This document shows, piece by piece, positions 11,932 to 23,526 of a stretch of DNA of 64,000 bases. Position numbers and translations under genes: made by a program. The DNA is taken from assembly GCF_019097595.1 (NCBI RefSeq), contig NC_080710.1:10470780-10534779 (forward strand). Direction: 5' to 3'. Under the pieces are notes generated by a model. The model did no database searches and had not been told where the DNA came from. It saw only the letters and a list, made by a program, of their open reading frames with translations. This DNA is from Hemibagrus wyckioides (Eukaryota; Chordata; Actinopteri; Siluriformes; Bagridae). Position 1 is the stretch's first letter; the number at the start of each line of letters is the position of its first letter.

Positions 11932-12789
11932 GAATGCATTGAATTGATATACTTTAAGTCCTGGCTCTATGAGTGATTCTGGATAGAATTCACACACACT
12001 CGAGGCTTTCTGCTGTGAATGTCAGTGCTCAGATTCTCTCACCATTTCCTCCTGTTCTATCCTTTAAGACAGATGCATGTAAATATACCGTGTGAAATAC
12101 ATATGCATTCTGCAGGGTGGTGTGTGTGAGCAGCGTGTCCATAATGACTGCTATTGCCCTGCCTACATTTTAATAAAATAATAATAAAACCGAAGGAGGT
12201 TTATGTTCACTTTGTAACGCGAAAGGAACTCAACCTTTAGGACCTTCGCTTATTATTAGTCCTGTCAGATTAATAAGTGACGCGTGTCCGTGCTTGATGT
12301 GGTGGCTGTTGAGTCATTGTGCTTGGAGATGTTGAGGAACGTGTCTGAGCTATGTCACAGATGCTCCCGACTGGTCTGATTTCTGTACCTGTCCAGGGCT
12401 TACACTCGGTTAGACACGGAAGGCCAGGAAAGGTTCAGGAGGTGACCATGGACGTTGGAGAGGTGGGTTCGTGTGGGAGTGTGGGAAAAGTTGATTTCCA
12501 ATGCGTCATGTCGTCAACGTCAGGAACCTGGTGGATTTCTCAGGACTTCTTTTAGTTAAGGGGTAATGGATGGGCAAGCAGGAATTTAGCAGAGTAGTAG
12601 TTTAGAAAGGGATGCAGACCATGCATGGGTTGCAGAAGACTAGTCTAGATCTGGAACTGAAGAGATTTAGTAGAAAGGTGATAGAGGGCACCCGTGCATG
12701 CTCCAGTTCAGGAAAACCCTGCACTACTGCAGCCCTGCACCCTGCTCCATGCCCCAAAATGCATTTTGGTGTACGTGCTGATCTGCAGT

Positions 12790-12792
<3 letters not shown>

Positions 12793-12828
<36 letters not shown>
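12793..12828. repeat. (CA)n microsatellite
   Basis: About 18 CA units. Confidence 0.95.
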
Positions 12829-12830
<2 letters not shown>

Positions 12831-13857
12831 GCCCAGTTGATATTTAATTGTAGAGTTACTTTCGATGTTGTCAAGCACAGCATGTTGTGGTTACAGTGTA
12901 AATTCTGGTGTTTCTAGCATTGTTGCATAGTGTTGAGTGTGTCTGTGAGTGTGTGTGTGTTCTGAAGGAGTAGCCAGGAAGCGCACTATCAACACTCATT
13001 TTTGGGTTCACTCTGCAGTAGGTTGACAGGAAGGATTCACAACTCTGTCCACTTTTCACATCTTTTTCTCTTTCGAAACACAAAAGTGAAACCTGACTTG
13101 TCCTAGTTTTAAAAAACAGTGAGTGTGTGTGTGTGTTGTGTGTGCTGCAGTGATGCACACACATATATGCACTGCGAATAAGTGACCAGGCACAATTTTG
13201 ATAAAACACTATATCAGATGATAATAACACATTAAGGACATCAGGGATTATTTTTTAAATATACTATAACAACTCTAACTTTGGTTAATGGATTCACTTT
13301 TATTTGTCTACGTGGAATATCTCGAGTGGGATAGAGTAAGCTTGACCGTAACGCACGTCACTCCTTAAGGTCAGACCGTGAGATATTTGTTATGTTATTT
13401 ATTTGGACACTATTGGGTTTCTGTAATCGTTGAACATCTTTGTAAATGCTTTTAATACTGACCACAGCAAGGGCTGATTAATTCACTTAAAGATTATTTA
13501 TCTGTCTACTGATAACTGCTCTGTGTGTGTGTGTGTGTGTGTGAGCTGATAAACCACAGAATCCTGCGTCACACGCTCATATAGCCGAGGTCAGGGATTT
13601 TCGTGCATTTAATATAGGATGTAGAAATCAGGGCATGAAGAAGATGTGCTCTGTGATGACACTCTAGTCAAACTGTTGATATGAGTAAGTAGTCGGTTCT
13701 GTTAGCGTAATTATAACCTTGCCTCAACTCAACACAGGCCTTTTTTTACCCGACATGGAACACCTAATACCGTCTATACGCTCTCTTACACAGCAGGTCT
13801 CAGTATGCTGTATGGCTTATCTGAATAAGAGTTAGAATTGTTCAGAAGACTCTGGGA

Positions 13858-13888
<31 letters not shown>

Positions 13889-14576
13889 ATCAGCACTTAT
13901 TTTTTTTTATCAAATTAATTTGCAATAAAAGACATGTAACACATTTCAAAACTTTATATTTTTCTCAAGCACATGGAGCAATATTTTATGCAAAATAATG
14001 CAGGATTTGTGCCTATTGTCATGGAACAGAATGGGTTTTTCTATTTGTATACACCGTTTTGCAAATAATAACGCACTGAATATTCAGGAAGAGGTTGTCG
14101 CTCGTAATGACTCACGCTAAAATCAACACAAAACGCTGCAAATACTAAAGCGGTGCGAAGGGTTTGGGAAAGGAATGCTTTGTGCATGTGGGATTAATGT
14201 CCGTAGTTTAAATATATTTCAGATTGAATCAAAGTCTTTCTGTGTGTGTGTGTGTAAAATTATTCCATATTATTAAAAGATCATACAGCGATCATAGTGA
14301 AGTACTATAAAAAATACCATGAAACAAGCTGTTTTTTTTAATAATGATATTTTATCATAAGATCTGTAACTGGACTTGTTATGTACATGCACATGCTTTT
14401 ACACTGTTGCTTCCTAGCTGTAAATGATATACTGGATCTGAACGCCATTCTTTATGGCTTGAGCTTTATCCTTTGTAATTGTTTATTATAATGCTGTTAC
14501 TATATGTTATTATGTGAAGGCTAAATAAGGTAGAAATACAGTTATTTTTTGGGAAAACAAGCATCCTTAAAGGAAC

Positions 14577-14645
14577 AAATAATAATAATATTTAATAATA
14601 ATGACAACAGCAATAATAATAATAAACTACTACTACTACTAATAA

Positions 14646-14679
<34 letters not shown>

Positions 14680-14870
14680 TATTTGTATTTGTTATAAAAA
14701 TAGAATATGTTTTATAAAAATCTAATAATAATAATAATAATAATAATATATTTCTGTTATATGATAAAAATAAATAAATAAATAAATAATAATAATGCAT
14801 TTTATTAAATACTTAATAGTAAATAATATTAAATAAAATTATGAATAAATAATATTATTATAAATACTAA
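14577..14870. repeat. AAT-rich simple-repeat region
   Basis: Runs of AAT/ATA triplets with short AAAT and CTA interruptions across nearly 300 bp. Confidence 0.9.
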
Positions 14871-15540
14871 TAAAAGCTTTTTTGAATCAGAAAAACAATG
14901 TGATTAAGCATGCACAGCTGAATCAGTGGCCTGAACTCAGTGTCAGAACAGATTTGACATATTTTCTGGTTTTATGGCGAGAGTGTAACGTTGAACCCTG
15001 GTCACAAATGATCTAAATTCATGTCGCCATAAAGCCTGTGACATTTTGCAGAACTTGGCAGCAGAAAGCTGCAGAGAGATGAGAGCGTCACCGTGAGGAA
15101 GTCCGGAGCAGATCAGTAGGAGGTATATCGACGATACTCCAAGCCTCTGGTATTGGTGTGTTGTCATATAACGTGAATCAACAAATAGGATGGAGTGAGG
15201 TGTTTTAAATAGGCGCAGCATTTATTTAAAATAGCGACAACAATTATTTAGTAATAACAAAACACACTATTTCTTATAATCATCTATAATTCTCTCTTGT
15301 ATTGGGCTTGTAGTCATTCTCCACTAACTATATTGTGTGTGTGTGTGACATGGTTTTGAAAATGATTATTAGACATTTCCTGCATTTCACGCTTGTGTTT
15401 CAGGTTCTCTCAAAACTTCACACGTTCTGACCGGCTTAGAATATCTTGCAATATTTTTACATCTCAGACTGAGACTTTCACTAATAAAACATTTTTGAAA
15501 ACATTTTATTGTATTGTTTAAATAATAATAATAATAATAT

Positions 15541-15887
15541 CCATCCATCATCTATACCCACTTTATTCCTAATTAGGGTCACGGGGATCTGCTGGAGCCT
15601 ATCCCAGCACACATTGGGCGAAAGGCAGGGGTACACCCTGGACAGGTCCCCAGTCCATCACAGGGCCACATATAGACAGACAACCACTCACACTCACGGG
15701 CATTTTAGAATTACCAATCAACCCTAATGTACATGTTTTTGGACTGGACCAGTAAACCCACGCAGACACAGGGAGAACATGCAAACTCCACACAGAAAGG
15801 CCCCTGCCTGTTCGAACCCGGGCTTCAAACCCAGGATTTTCTTGCTGTGAGGCAACAGCGCTAACCACTAAGCCACCGTGCTGCCCT
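15541..15887. repeat. Teleost non-LTR retrotransposon tail (L2/Maui-like)
   Basis: It starts ccatccatcatctataccca and carries tagggtcacgggg, the acaccctggacaggt motif, ccagtccatcacagggc, acccacgcagacacagggag, catgcaaactccacacagaa and ttcgaacccgggcttcaaac. This is the highly repeated 3' tail of fish LINE elements. Repeats of AAT lie on both sides (15520-15540 and 15887-15960). The class name is from memory of the consensus. Confidence 0.75.
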
Positions 15888-15903
15888 GTAATAATAATAA
15901 TAC

Positions 15904-15959
<56 letters not shown>

Positions 15960-16410
15960 GTTATTATTCAACACTGGATGCATAAACAGAATTTTGGAAG
16001 ATATGGCCACTTTTTAGACTGAAGCAGACATTGTCTGGTTTTATGTGAAGAAACCGAAACAAATGACACAGGAAGAAGCAGACAATTTCACTTACAAAAC
16101 TGCACCAAACACTGACTTGATTTATTAATTTATTTATTTACTGTTTACAGCTGTTTGTTTTTTACAGATTTATTTGATGTAGAAATTTTTCATCATATTA
16201 TATTATATCTGAAAGCATCTTTGCTCCAGAGATTTTCACTTAAGATCTTCACTTAGTTAAAAAAATAAAATAAAATAAAAGACTAGAGAAGATACTGAAG
16301 GTAAGGCAGTCAGTTACAGATAAACAGTGATCTAGTTCAGTAGCATATTTCTTCAAATGACAAAGTAAGAATTTCCACATTCTCCTTTCACAGGCATCTT
16401 GGACAGGGAA

Positions 16411-16478
16411 CTCTGTGTGTGTATGTGTGTGTGTGTGTGTGTATGTGTGTGAGAGAGAGAGAGAGACAGAGAGAGAGA
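16411..16478. repeat. (GT)n(GA)n compound microsatellite
   Basis: Alternating GT units with TATG interruptions, followed by GA units. Confidence 0.9.
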
Positions 16479-17281
16479 TTTACTGGTGTATTTCCAGTTA
16501 AACAGAGTACAGAGCCAAGCAGTTATGTAGAGATACATGAGTACTAAATATGTTTTTCCATTAAAAAAAATGTGTGTGTGTGTTTGGAAGAGAGAGAGAG
16601 ACAAACAGAAACAGAGAGAATAAGGACTGGGGACTAAGAGCCTGACCTTAATGAACACTTATTCTATATAGTGTTACATGCTTATTTTTGACACATAAAA
16701 TTTATGTCATGATTTTTAAAAGTTATGTGTGTAAGATAACGTTAGTGTTTTTAATTTTAAAAAAAGTTAGCTTTTTTAAAGTTAGCTTTAGCTTTAAAGT
16801 TTTTTTAATAAGTTGCTCTGCAGTTTTTAGCACTAAGCATGAACTTCTATACAGTCCTATATACAGTATCTGAGCAATTCAAAATATCTGTTAAAGAAAG
16901 GAGGATAAGAATGAATAGATTACTTCTCAGATGAAAACTGAAAAAATTGGGTGATTTGGTTTTACATGCAGTTACTGAAACGCATGAAAAGGTTTCATGT
17001 TTTTCCCCAGAACAACTTACCAGCCAATTTCCTTCTAAAACTACGTGACAGTGTACTTAAGAGAAGTGATGCAATTTTAAAGGCGAAAGGGGCAAAGGGT
17101 GGCCAGCCAAATATATATATATATTTTTCTTTGTTACTGCTGTCTACTGCTATTTATAGTAATGTTTTATAATAGTAATGTTTGCATGCATCTGTATACT
17201 ATTTCATGTTTTGTAACATGTTATGTTACTAATATTCATAGCTACATAACATTAAAAAAATAATGGTTTATTATTACAACA

Positions 17282-17283
<2 letters not shown>

Positions 17284-17333
<50 letters not shown>

Positions 17334-17430
17334 TAATTATTAATAATAATAATAATAATAATAACACGACCAACAGCAGCAACAACAACAACAATAATAA
17401 TAATAATAATTATTATTATTATTATTATTT
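17284..17430. repeat. (ATT)n/(AAT)n inverted simple repeats
   Basis: An ATT run (17284-17333) is followed by its complement AAT (17340-17364). After an AAC-rich spacer, AAT (17390-17410) is followed by ATT (17411-17430). Each pair can fold back on itself. Confidence 0.9.
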
Positions 17431-17770
17431 TTAAATATGGCTATCTAGTTTGGAAAAAAAATTTTGCATACTGACATCTGTATATCCAACTAAATGTCTT
17501 GTTATACTATGTAGTATCATTGAACTACTCAGTAATTCTATGTGTTTTTCTGTGTAGGTGAAAGTGTGATAGAACAAAAAAGATCTGGACCAGAGCATTT
17601 CTTTGCACTTATTGGCAAAAAGGCAACAATCCACACACTTGATTAAAAATGAAAAATAAAAATTTCTTAATGAACGCAACTAGATACCAATACAACCTCA
17701 CACGTTTAACTGCAACCCTTCAATGTTCACCCTAACCATGTTTATGAGACTGGTATGGCTTATTTGGTGA

Positions 17771-17884
17771 CTGTAAATACTGAAGACAGTCTCAGCTCTC
17801 AGTCTGTAAATACTGAAGACTGTCTCAGCTCTCAGTCTGTAAATACTGAAGACTGTCTCAGCTCTCAGTCTGTGAATACTGAAT
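17771..17884. repeat. 33-bp minisatellite, about 3.5 units
   Basis: The unit ctgtaaatactgaagactgt plus ctcagctctcagt begins at 17771, 17804 and 17837, with a diverging partial unit from 17870. The spacing is exactly 33 bp. Confidence 0.9.
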
Positions 17885-18240
17885 TTATTGTTATATGTTT
17901 ATGAATCTATTTAAATGTTGATTTACTAATCTGACCAAATTGATCTTATGTTTGTATCATGTGCCCTTTGAATTGATATCAGGCCAAAGAGAGCCGAGAT
18001 ACAATCTTGAAAATGTCTTGCCACACCCCCAAAGGGAGGTTTACCATTACAGTGGTTGAGAGTGGTGGAAAGTCTTCAAGATGATAACAAATATTTAGAC
18101 CCTTGTAATTACTGCTATTAGTATGGTTTGTGGATGATGGCAGGCATAACGTGAAAAGAATAAATGTAGTGAATGAATTCTTTCATATCTCTATTTTACA
18201 TATACACACACTAAGACACATTATCTTTTTCTCATTACAG

Positions 18241-18369
18241 ATTGTCATAAGGTGTAAAACCACTTTGGGTGAGCCTGCTAAGGAACAAGACGGAAATAAG
18301 TCCCGCAAGAAGATTAAGACATTTGTGAGAAAGTAAAAAGGCAAACAAGGTGGACTACTTCAATAAAAG
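18241..18369 (+). other. cic: 5' untranslated part of the CIC-L coding exon
   Basis: The acceptor, a pyrimidine-rich tract ending ctcattacag at 18240, opens the exon. All three frames entering at 18241 meet a stop before 18370, so translation must begin inside the exon. The ATG at 18370 has an A at -3 and follows the last upstream stop. Confidence 0.75.
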
Positions 18370-21300
18370 ATGAGATCACTCAAGAAATCGAAAGGACGCT
18401 CTCCTCTGTCCACACGGGCAAAGAGTGTGAGGAAAAGAGGAGATAAACATGACAGACAATCACAAACTACACCTGCTGCAGTGTCACCCCAGAAAAATAC
18501 TACATCCAAGTTGGACAGCTCTGAAGGGAAGACAGTCAAAAGGAGCAATACTCCAAACAGGGAAGGGCTAAAAGGACAGATAAAAGGATTGTCTGTGGAA
18601 GTAGATCAAGCTGAGCAAATTGTAGTGAGGGTCAATAAAATGACTACTCCTGAAAACACTAGCTCAAAAACGCATAACATTACCATGACAAACAGTATAA
18701 CCAGCAACACACTGAGCACAAACACACCAGCCAATAGCGCAAACAAGAGCGTTACCAATCATAGTCCCATCACACTATCAAGTAGGAAAACAGCTACCTT
18801 CAAAGCCAGAGTGCCCAAGAAAAAGTATATGTATGAACATGGTACTGTCAGCACCTCTCCGGTCAGTCCTCCTGTACCTCCACTTGCACTTAATAGCAAT
18901 CACCTCAGTAAATTTTGTAACCCCATTACTCCTAATAGCCACCTTGTAGCCAATAATGTTGTAACAGAAGCAGACAGCGTTACGTCTGCCAACATAAATA
19001 GCAAAGTTTTAGCGGACAGTAAAACAACCACAGAAGCCTCAACACTCAATTGTCTGGATAGGGGAGAAGTTGTCAAAGATGAAGTTCCGTGTATGAGAAA
19101 AAACACTGTGGAACAAGTGAAAACAGATGAATTTGCAGATGTTGCCCCAAACTCAGCTTGCTCGTCATCCACGGAAACTGCCAGTGAGAACGCTCCAGAT
19201 CTAGAGGTGGTGGAGTCCTCTAATGTGCATCAAAATATAGGGACTACCTTAAACAGGCCAAAAAGCCCAATAACCAGAGCGCTATCCCTGCCTCCGAAGC
19301 TTTCCCAAAGCAACCATCAACTTGAGCAGGAAAGCTTTTCAGGAATAGCCGAGGCACTGGCTAAAGGCCTCAAGAATCAAAGAGTGCTAGCACGCCATCA
19401 GAGAACCAAGGAAATAGAAGGAGAAGATGCAATCAAAGAATGTGTGTTTATACGTGGTGTGGTGCGTGGGGCTACGAAAGAGCAGCTCAATGTAGAATTG
19501 CAGATTAATGGGGAGGAGATGCAACTTTTGCTCCCGTTTCATTCATTAGTAAATCATCCAGACAAAACTATTGACCTCATCTTAGATGCCCCTCCACCAG
19601 GCAATGATCCAGTGGAAGTCGGGACACGTGTCTGTGTGCCTTATGGAGAAGATAAAGGGAAAGAATGGTATAGGGAAGGAGTAGTGACACAAGTGGACTC
19701 GCATCCAGCTGTTGCTTGCCCCTACAGAGTTCTACTACATGAAGAGAAAAATCACAATGAAGCAGTGAACAAACGAGATGAGGGGCAACAAAGATCTGCC
19801 GTTCAGGCGGTGTGGGTTTCCCGACAGAACTTGCGCCTTCTCGTCCCACCATGGGAAGGAGATGTGCAAGAGAGAGAAGAAAGAGAAAAAAGGGAAGATA
19901 TGGATGTAGAAAGAGAGATGTGTCAGCTTAGTAGGGGGATGACTATAGGAGGTACAAAGCCAACTCTGAAGAACTCTGATATTAGTGGTCAACAGTATGA
20001 GGGCACACCCACTTCTTCATCTGCATCCTCACCAGCAATTATGATGTCAAACAGTGCACTAATCATAGTAACCGGAAGAGACAGTCAGGTGGCTGAGGAC
20101 ACAGATAGAGATAGAGCAAGAGAAAGAGAGAGAGAAAGAAAGCAGCTACAGACTCCAGAGGTTGACTTGGAAGTTTTAAGGCTTAACCTGGCACCTCTTC
20201 AGGATGCAGTAGGTACTTTGGTTTCTGGAGTGCCCAAAACAGTTAGACCCAGCCACCACAGACAGATCATTTCTAAGCCTTCTGAATACTCAAGCCCCAT
20301 CTCAGTTGTCCGAGGTCTTGCTGGCACTTCCTTGGGAACCCACCTGACTGGTGCACTATCATGCAGCCCACAGCCGCCTGCTTCTTCAGCTTTTGTTAGC
20401 ACTGACGGAGTACATTTGCAGCCCCACCTTTCAACTGTGCCTCCCTCACCTAGCTCAAAAGGTTCCCTTACACTCTTGGACAAGAGCCCTACTCCTTCAC
20501 AGACTCCTTCTATCCCAGGGAGTTCTGCCTCCTCCTCAGCTTCCTCGTCACGATCACGAACTCCACTTTCTGCTGCTCAGCAAATATATAAGAAGGGTGA
20601 TGTGGTGTGTACACCCAATGGTATCCGAAAGAAATTTAATGGAAAGCAGTGGCGTCGTTTGTGTTCGAAGGATAGCTGCATGAAAGAGTCACAACGCAGG
20701 GGCTACTGCTCTCGACATCTCTCAATGCGCACTAAAGAAATTGAAGGAACAAGTGGAGAGAGGGAGCTAAAAAGAGGAGGAGGGAGCAGTTCAGGAACTG
20801 CAACCCCTTCAGACTTGCGGGGCCGGGCTAGTAGCGAGTTTGACTGGGAGGAGACATCACGGGACAGTAGTGAAACCAGCAGTCGGGGAACTGACTCACG
20901 GCCACGTCTAGTTCTTCCATCTCTTCTGCCACAGGATTTTTCACGCTTTGACTTTGATGAATGTGAGGCTGCTACTATGCTTGTATCTTTGGGGAGCTCA
21001 AGATCAGGGACACCTTTTTCCCCTATATCAAACCAGTCACCTTTCTCTCCAGCTCCCTCTCCCTCCCCTTCTCCACTTTTTGGTTTCCGTCCTGCCAATT
21101 TCAGTCCTATTACCACTTTAACAGTCTTACCTCCTCGTCGCCACCGACATGCAAGTGGTACTAGCAGCTCCAAGCTTAGTACCTTAGTGGCAGAGAAGGA
21201 TAGGGAGAGACTTGCACCTGGCATTGTACCATCTTTCCAAACCAGCTTAACGTTCACTGTACCTGTAAGTCCTAACAAGCATAAATCAGATACCTCACAA

Positions 21301-22009
21301 CCCACAGCTCTCGTTATGCAGGATTGCACTAAACTTGAACTGGACCAGAGCACAGGAGATCTCTCAGTAGGAACTTCCTTTCATGTACTTTCTCCTCAGA
21401 CAACCACTTTCCCTCACTGCAAAAGGCCCACCTCATCCACAGCTTCTTCACTACCACCTTCTCCTTTAACCTTAGAATCAGGGTCACAACGCTCAGTCCC
21501 TCAACAGACACTGCATGACTCTCCTGTGATTGTTCGAAATCCTGAGGTTCCTCTAGCCAAATTTGCTGATTGTCCACTGGTAAAGGTTGCAGATAAGGAG
21601 GGGGCAAACTCCAAGCATGACAACTTGACTGGCGTTCACCCTGGTGCAGGATTACAGATGCCTGTTCCAATTAATGCCACAGCATCTACTAATGGAGCAG
21701 TCTTATTACATAGCCCTTCATCAACTTTGGTTCTGGTGTCTTCCATCTCTTCCCTTCCAAATCCTAACCCTACAAGCCTCACCACTCAATCCAGCCCTGC
21801 CTTATCCTGCATATCAGTGCCAAGTCCTGCTCCTGAGTCGGCTTCCTTTGGTTCAGGAGGAGGAGATCAGGGAAAGGGAGGAATAACAAAATTACAGCAA
21901 CCTGTACCATGTCACCCTGCACCAACGGCTTTGTTGCCACTTTTACTTCCTGCAGAGACTTTACACCCAGTGCCCTGCAAGGACATCATCATGGGACGAC
22001 CAGGAACAG
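18370..22009 (+). CDS. cic: cic, CIC-L-specific coding exon (N-terminal 1213 codons)
   Basis: This single exon encodes the long-isoform N-terminus, rich in Ser, Thr and Pro. Residues about 345-500 form a conserved globular segment ([10 protein letters not shown] ... GTRVCVPYG ... [11 protein letters not shown] ... [11 protein letters not shown]), resembling the Tudor-like/DUF4819 region reported in CIC-L. Residues 739-790 form a second conserved block ([20 protein letters not shown]). It ends in a cysteine cluster, C765-x4-C770-x9-C780-x2-H783, with C-clamp-like spacing. An [10 protein letters not shown] stretch lies near residue 590. The exon ends MGRPGT plus one base (phase 1) at a gtaagatt donor. 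It joins 41469 to give GT-VWTNVEP. Reading past the donor meets a stop after six codons. Confidence 0.92.
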
Positions 22010-22531
22010 GTAAGATTTTTCAATATTAAATTTTTTGAATGTCACCATTCATTCTTAATAGACTGGCTAGCAAGGTCCTTCTCTTCACTAATTATCATCA
22101 TTCAGAAAATAAGGGCAGGCCTGTCCTGGAAATATTGTATTGTATTTTCCTATGAACTGAAATGGTATCATGTGGAAGCCTGAGGTCTCCACCCCATTTT
22201 GATGAATTACACATGTATATTTAGGAGTTATGAAATTTGTGGGTCAGAAATCAGACCTCAGGTATAGACTTACTCACTATTTAGACAACCAGACATACAA
22301 GGTGCCTAAAATGGTGGGGTGTCTTATTTTTGCATGTTTTATTTGTGTGTCTTTATTTATTCTACAGTTGGATTTAAGCACATTTTTCTTGCATGCACTC
22401 TGCTTATCAAATAGCCACATTATGTCCAGTACAAATGTCAGAACTATATTTATATTAATCAATACTATAAATTATGTCAGCACTAAAGACAATTTTATAT
22501 AACCATTTTATATGTACAATATTGGCTAAAT

Positions 22532-22565
22532 ATGATAATAACAATAATAATAATAATAATAATAA
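22532..22565. repeat. (AAT)n microsatellite
   Basis: About ten AAT units, the first separated by an AAC. Confidence 0.9.
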
Positions 22566-23206
22566 CGCATTGTTAAATATTGCCTACACCATGTACACAA
22601 TACTATTTCATGCTTTAGTATGGGTTAGTGTCTATTTTATGTTATATGTATTGTATATTAATATGACTATATGCATATTGAAATGTTGCTTGCGTTTAGA
22701 TTTTTTTGTTGTTGTTTGTTTTTTGGCTTAAAGGCAAGTGCTTGTCTTTAAAGGCGGTGATGGTGAAAAGTCTGAAACCTTTATGCATGAACTGCACACA
22801 GATGATTTGCATGCATGCGACACCCAGAAAATCGATTCCGAAAATGAAGTATGTGTGTAATCCTGTCTGTGAATAGGAGCAACTTTCTCCACATCTCTTT
22901 TGGACTTGGTGGCAACTCTGAATACAGCGCTTATTGCTGAGAATCTGAAGGAAACAAATAAACAAAGCGTCCACATATATAGACTGAACCTTGATAAGAA
23001 TAATAGAATGAGCTAAAAAAGAAAGGAATGAATGAAAATGCCATTAAAATGACTTCATACTTTATACATAAACTGTTAAACATGCCACATAAATGCATAA
23101 ACTATCCCCAAACAACTAAAATACTCTGATTAAACACAAATACACAAAACATTTGGGATTTTTATTTTATTTTTCATACACACATACTACATAGAAAAAA
23201 AACACA

Positions 23207-23526
23207 TACACCAATCAGGCATAACATTATGACCACCTGTCTAATATTGTGCTGGTCCCCCTTTAGCTGCTAAAACAGTCTTGACCCGTCATGCACTGTG
23301 TATTCTGACACCTTTCTATCAGAACCAGCATTAACTTCTTCAGCAATTTGAGCAACAGTAGCTCGTCTGTTGGATTGGATCACACGGGCCAGCCTTTGCT
23401 CCCCATGCGCATGTATGAGCCTTGGCCACCCATGACCCTGTTGCTGGTTCACCACTGTTCCTTCCTTGGACCACTTTTGGCAGATACTGACCACTGCAGA
23501 CCGGGAACACACTGATCGGTGTATGT
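23207..23526 (-). mobile_element. Tc1-like family A element, shorter deletion derivative
   Basis: Both ends are present: caccaatcaggcataacatt on the left and gaacacactgatcggtgtat on the right. The interior matches family A up to ccgggaacac, then jumps directly to the terminal repeat, so this is a different internal deletion from the 540-bp copies. The minus strand retains the [16 protein letters not shown] block and the RRATVAQIAEEVNAGSDRKV block. Confidence 0.75.

Larger units (their letters stand above)
10889..18240 (+). other. cic: Putative CIC-L first intron
   Basis: Bounded by the donor at 10889 and the acceptor ctcattacag|attgtc at 18231-18240. It holds a long (TA)n tract (11828-11930), a (CA)n tract (12793-12828), AAT-rich tracts (14577-14870, 15887-15960, 17284-17430), a LINE/SINE tail (15541-15887) and a 33-bp minisatellite (17771-17884). 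A second possible donor-bearing exon lies at 11076-11134. No other coding sequence was recognised. Confidence 0.5.

Noticed and set aside
15790..15887. tRNA-like sequence around ttcgaacccgggc
   Set aside because: It lies inside the well-known fish LINE tail and no cloverleaf with a plausible anticodon could be drawn.
17771..17884. CRISPR-like direct repeats
   Set aside because: The units are contiguous with no spacers and the context is a vertebrate intron, so this is a minisatellite.
20703..21353. 216-codon minus-strand frame opposite the CIC-L exon
   Set aside because: Its composition mirrors the Ser/Pro-rich sense strand and it has no recognisable domain or splice context. The plus-strand frame is conserved capicua.
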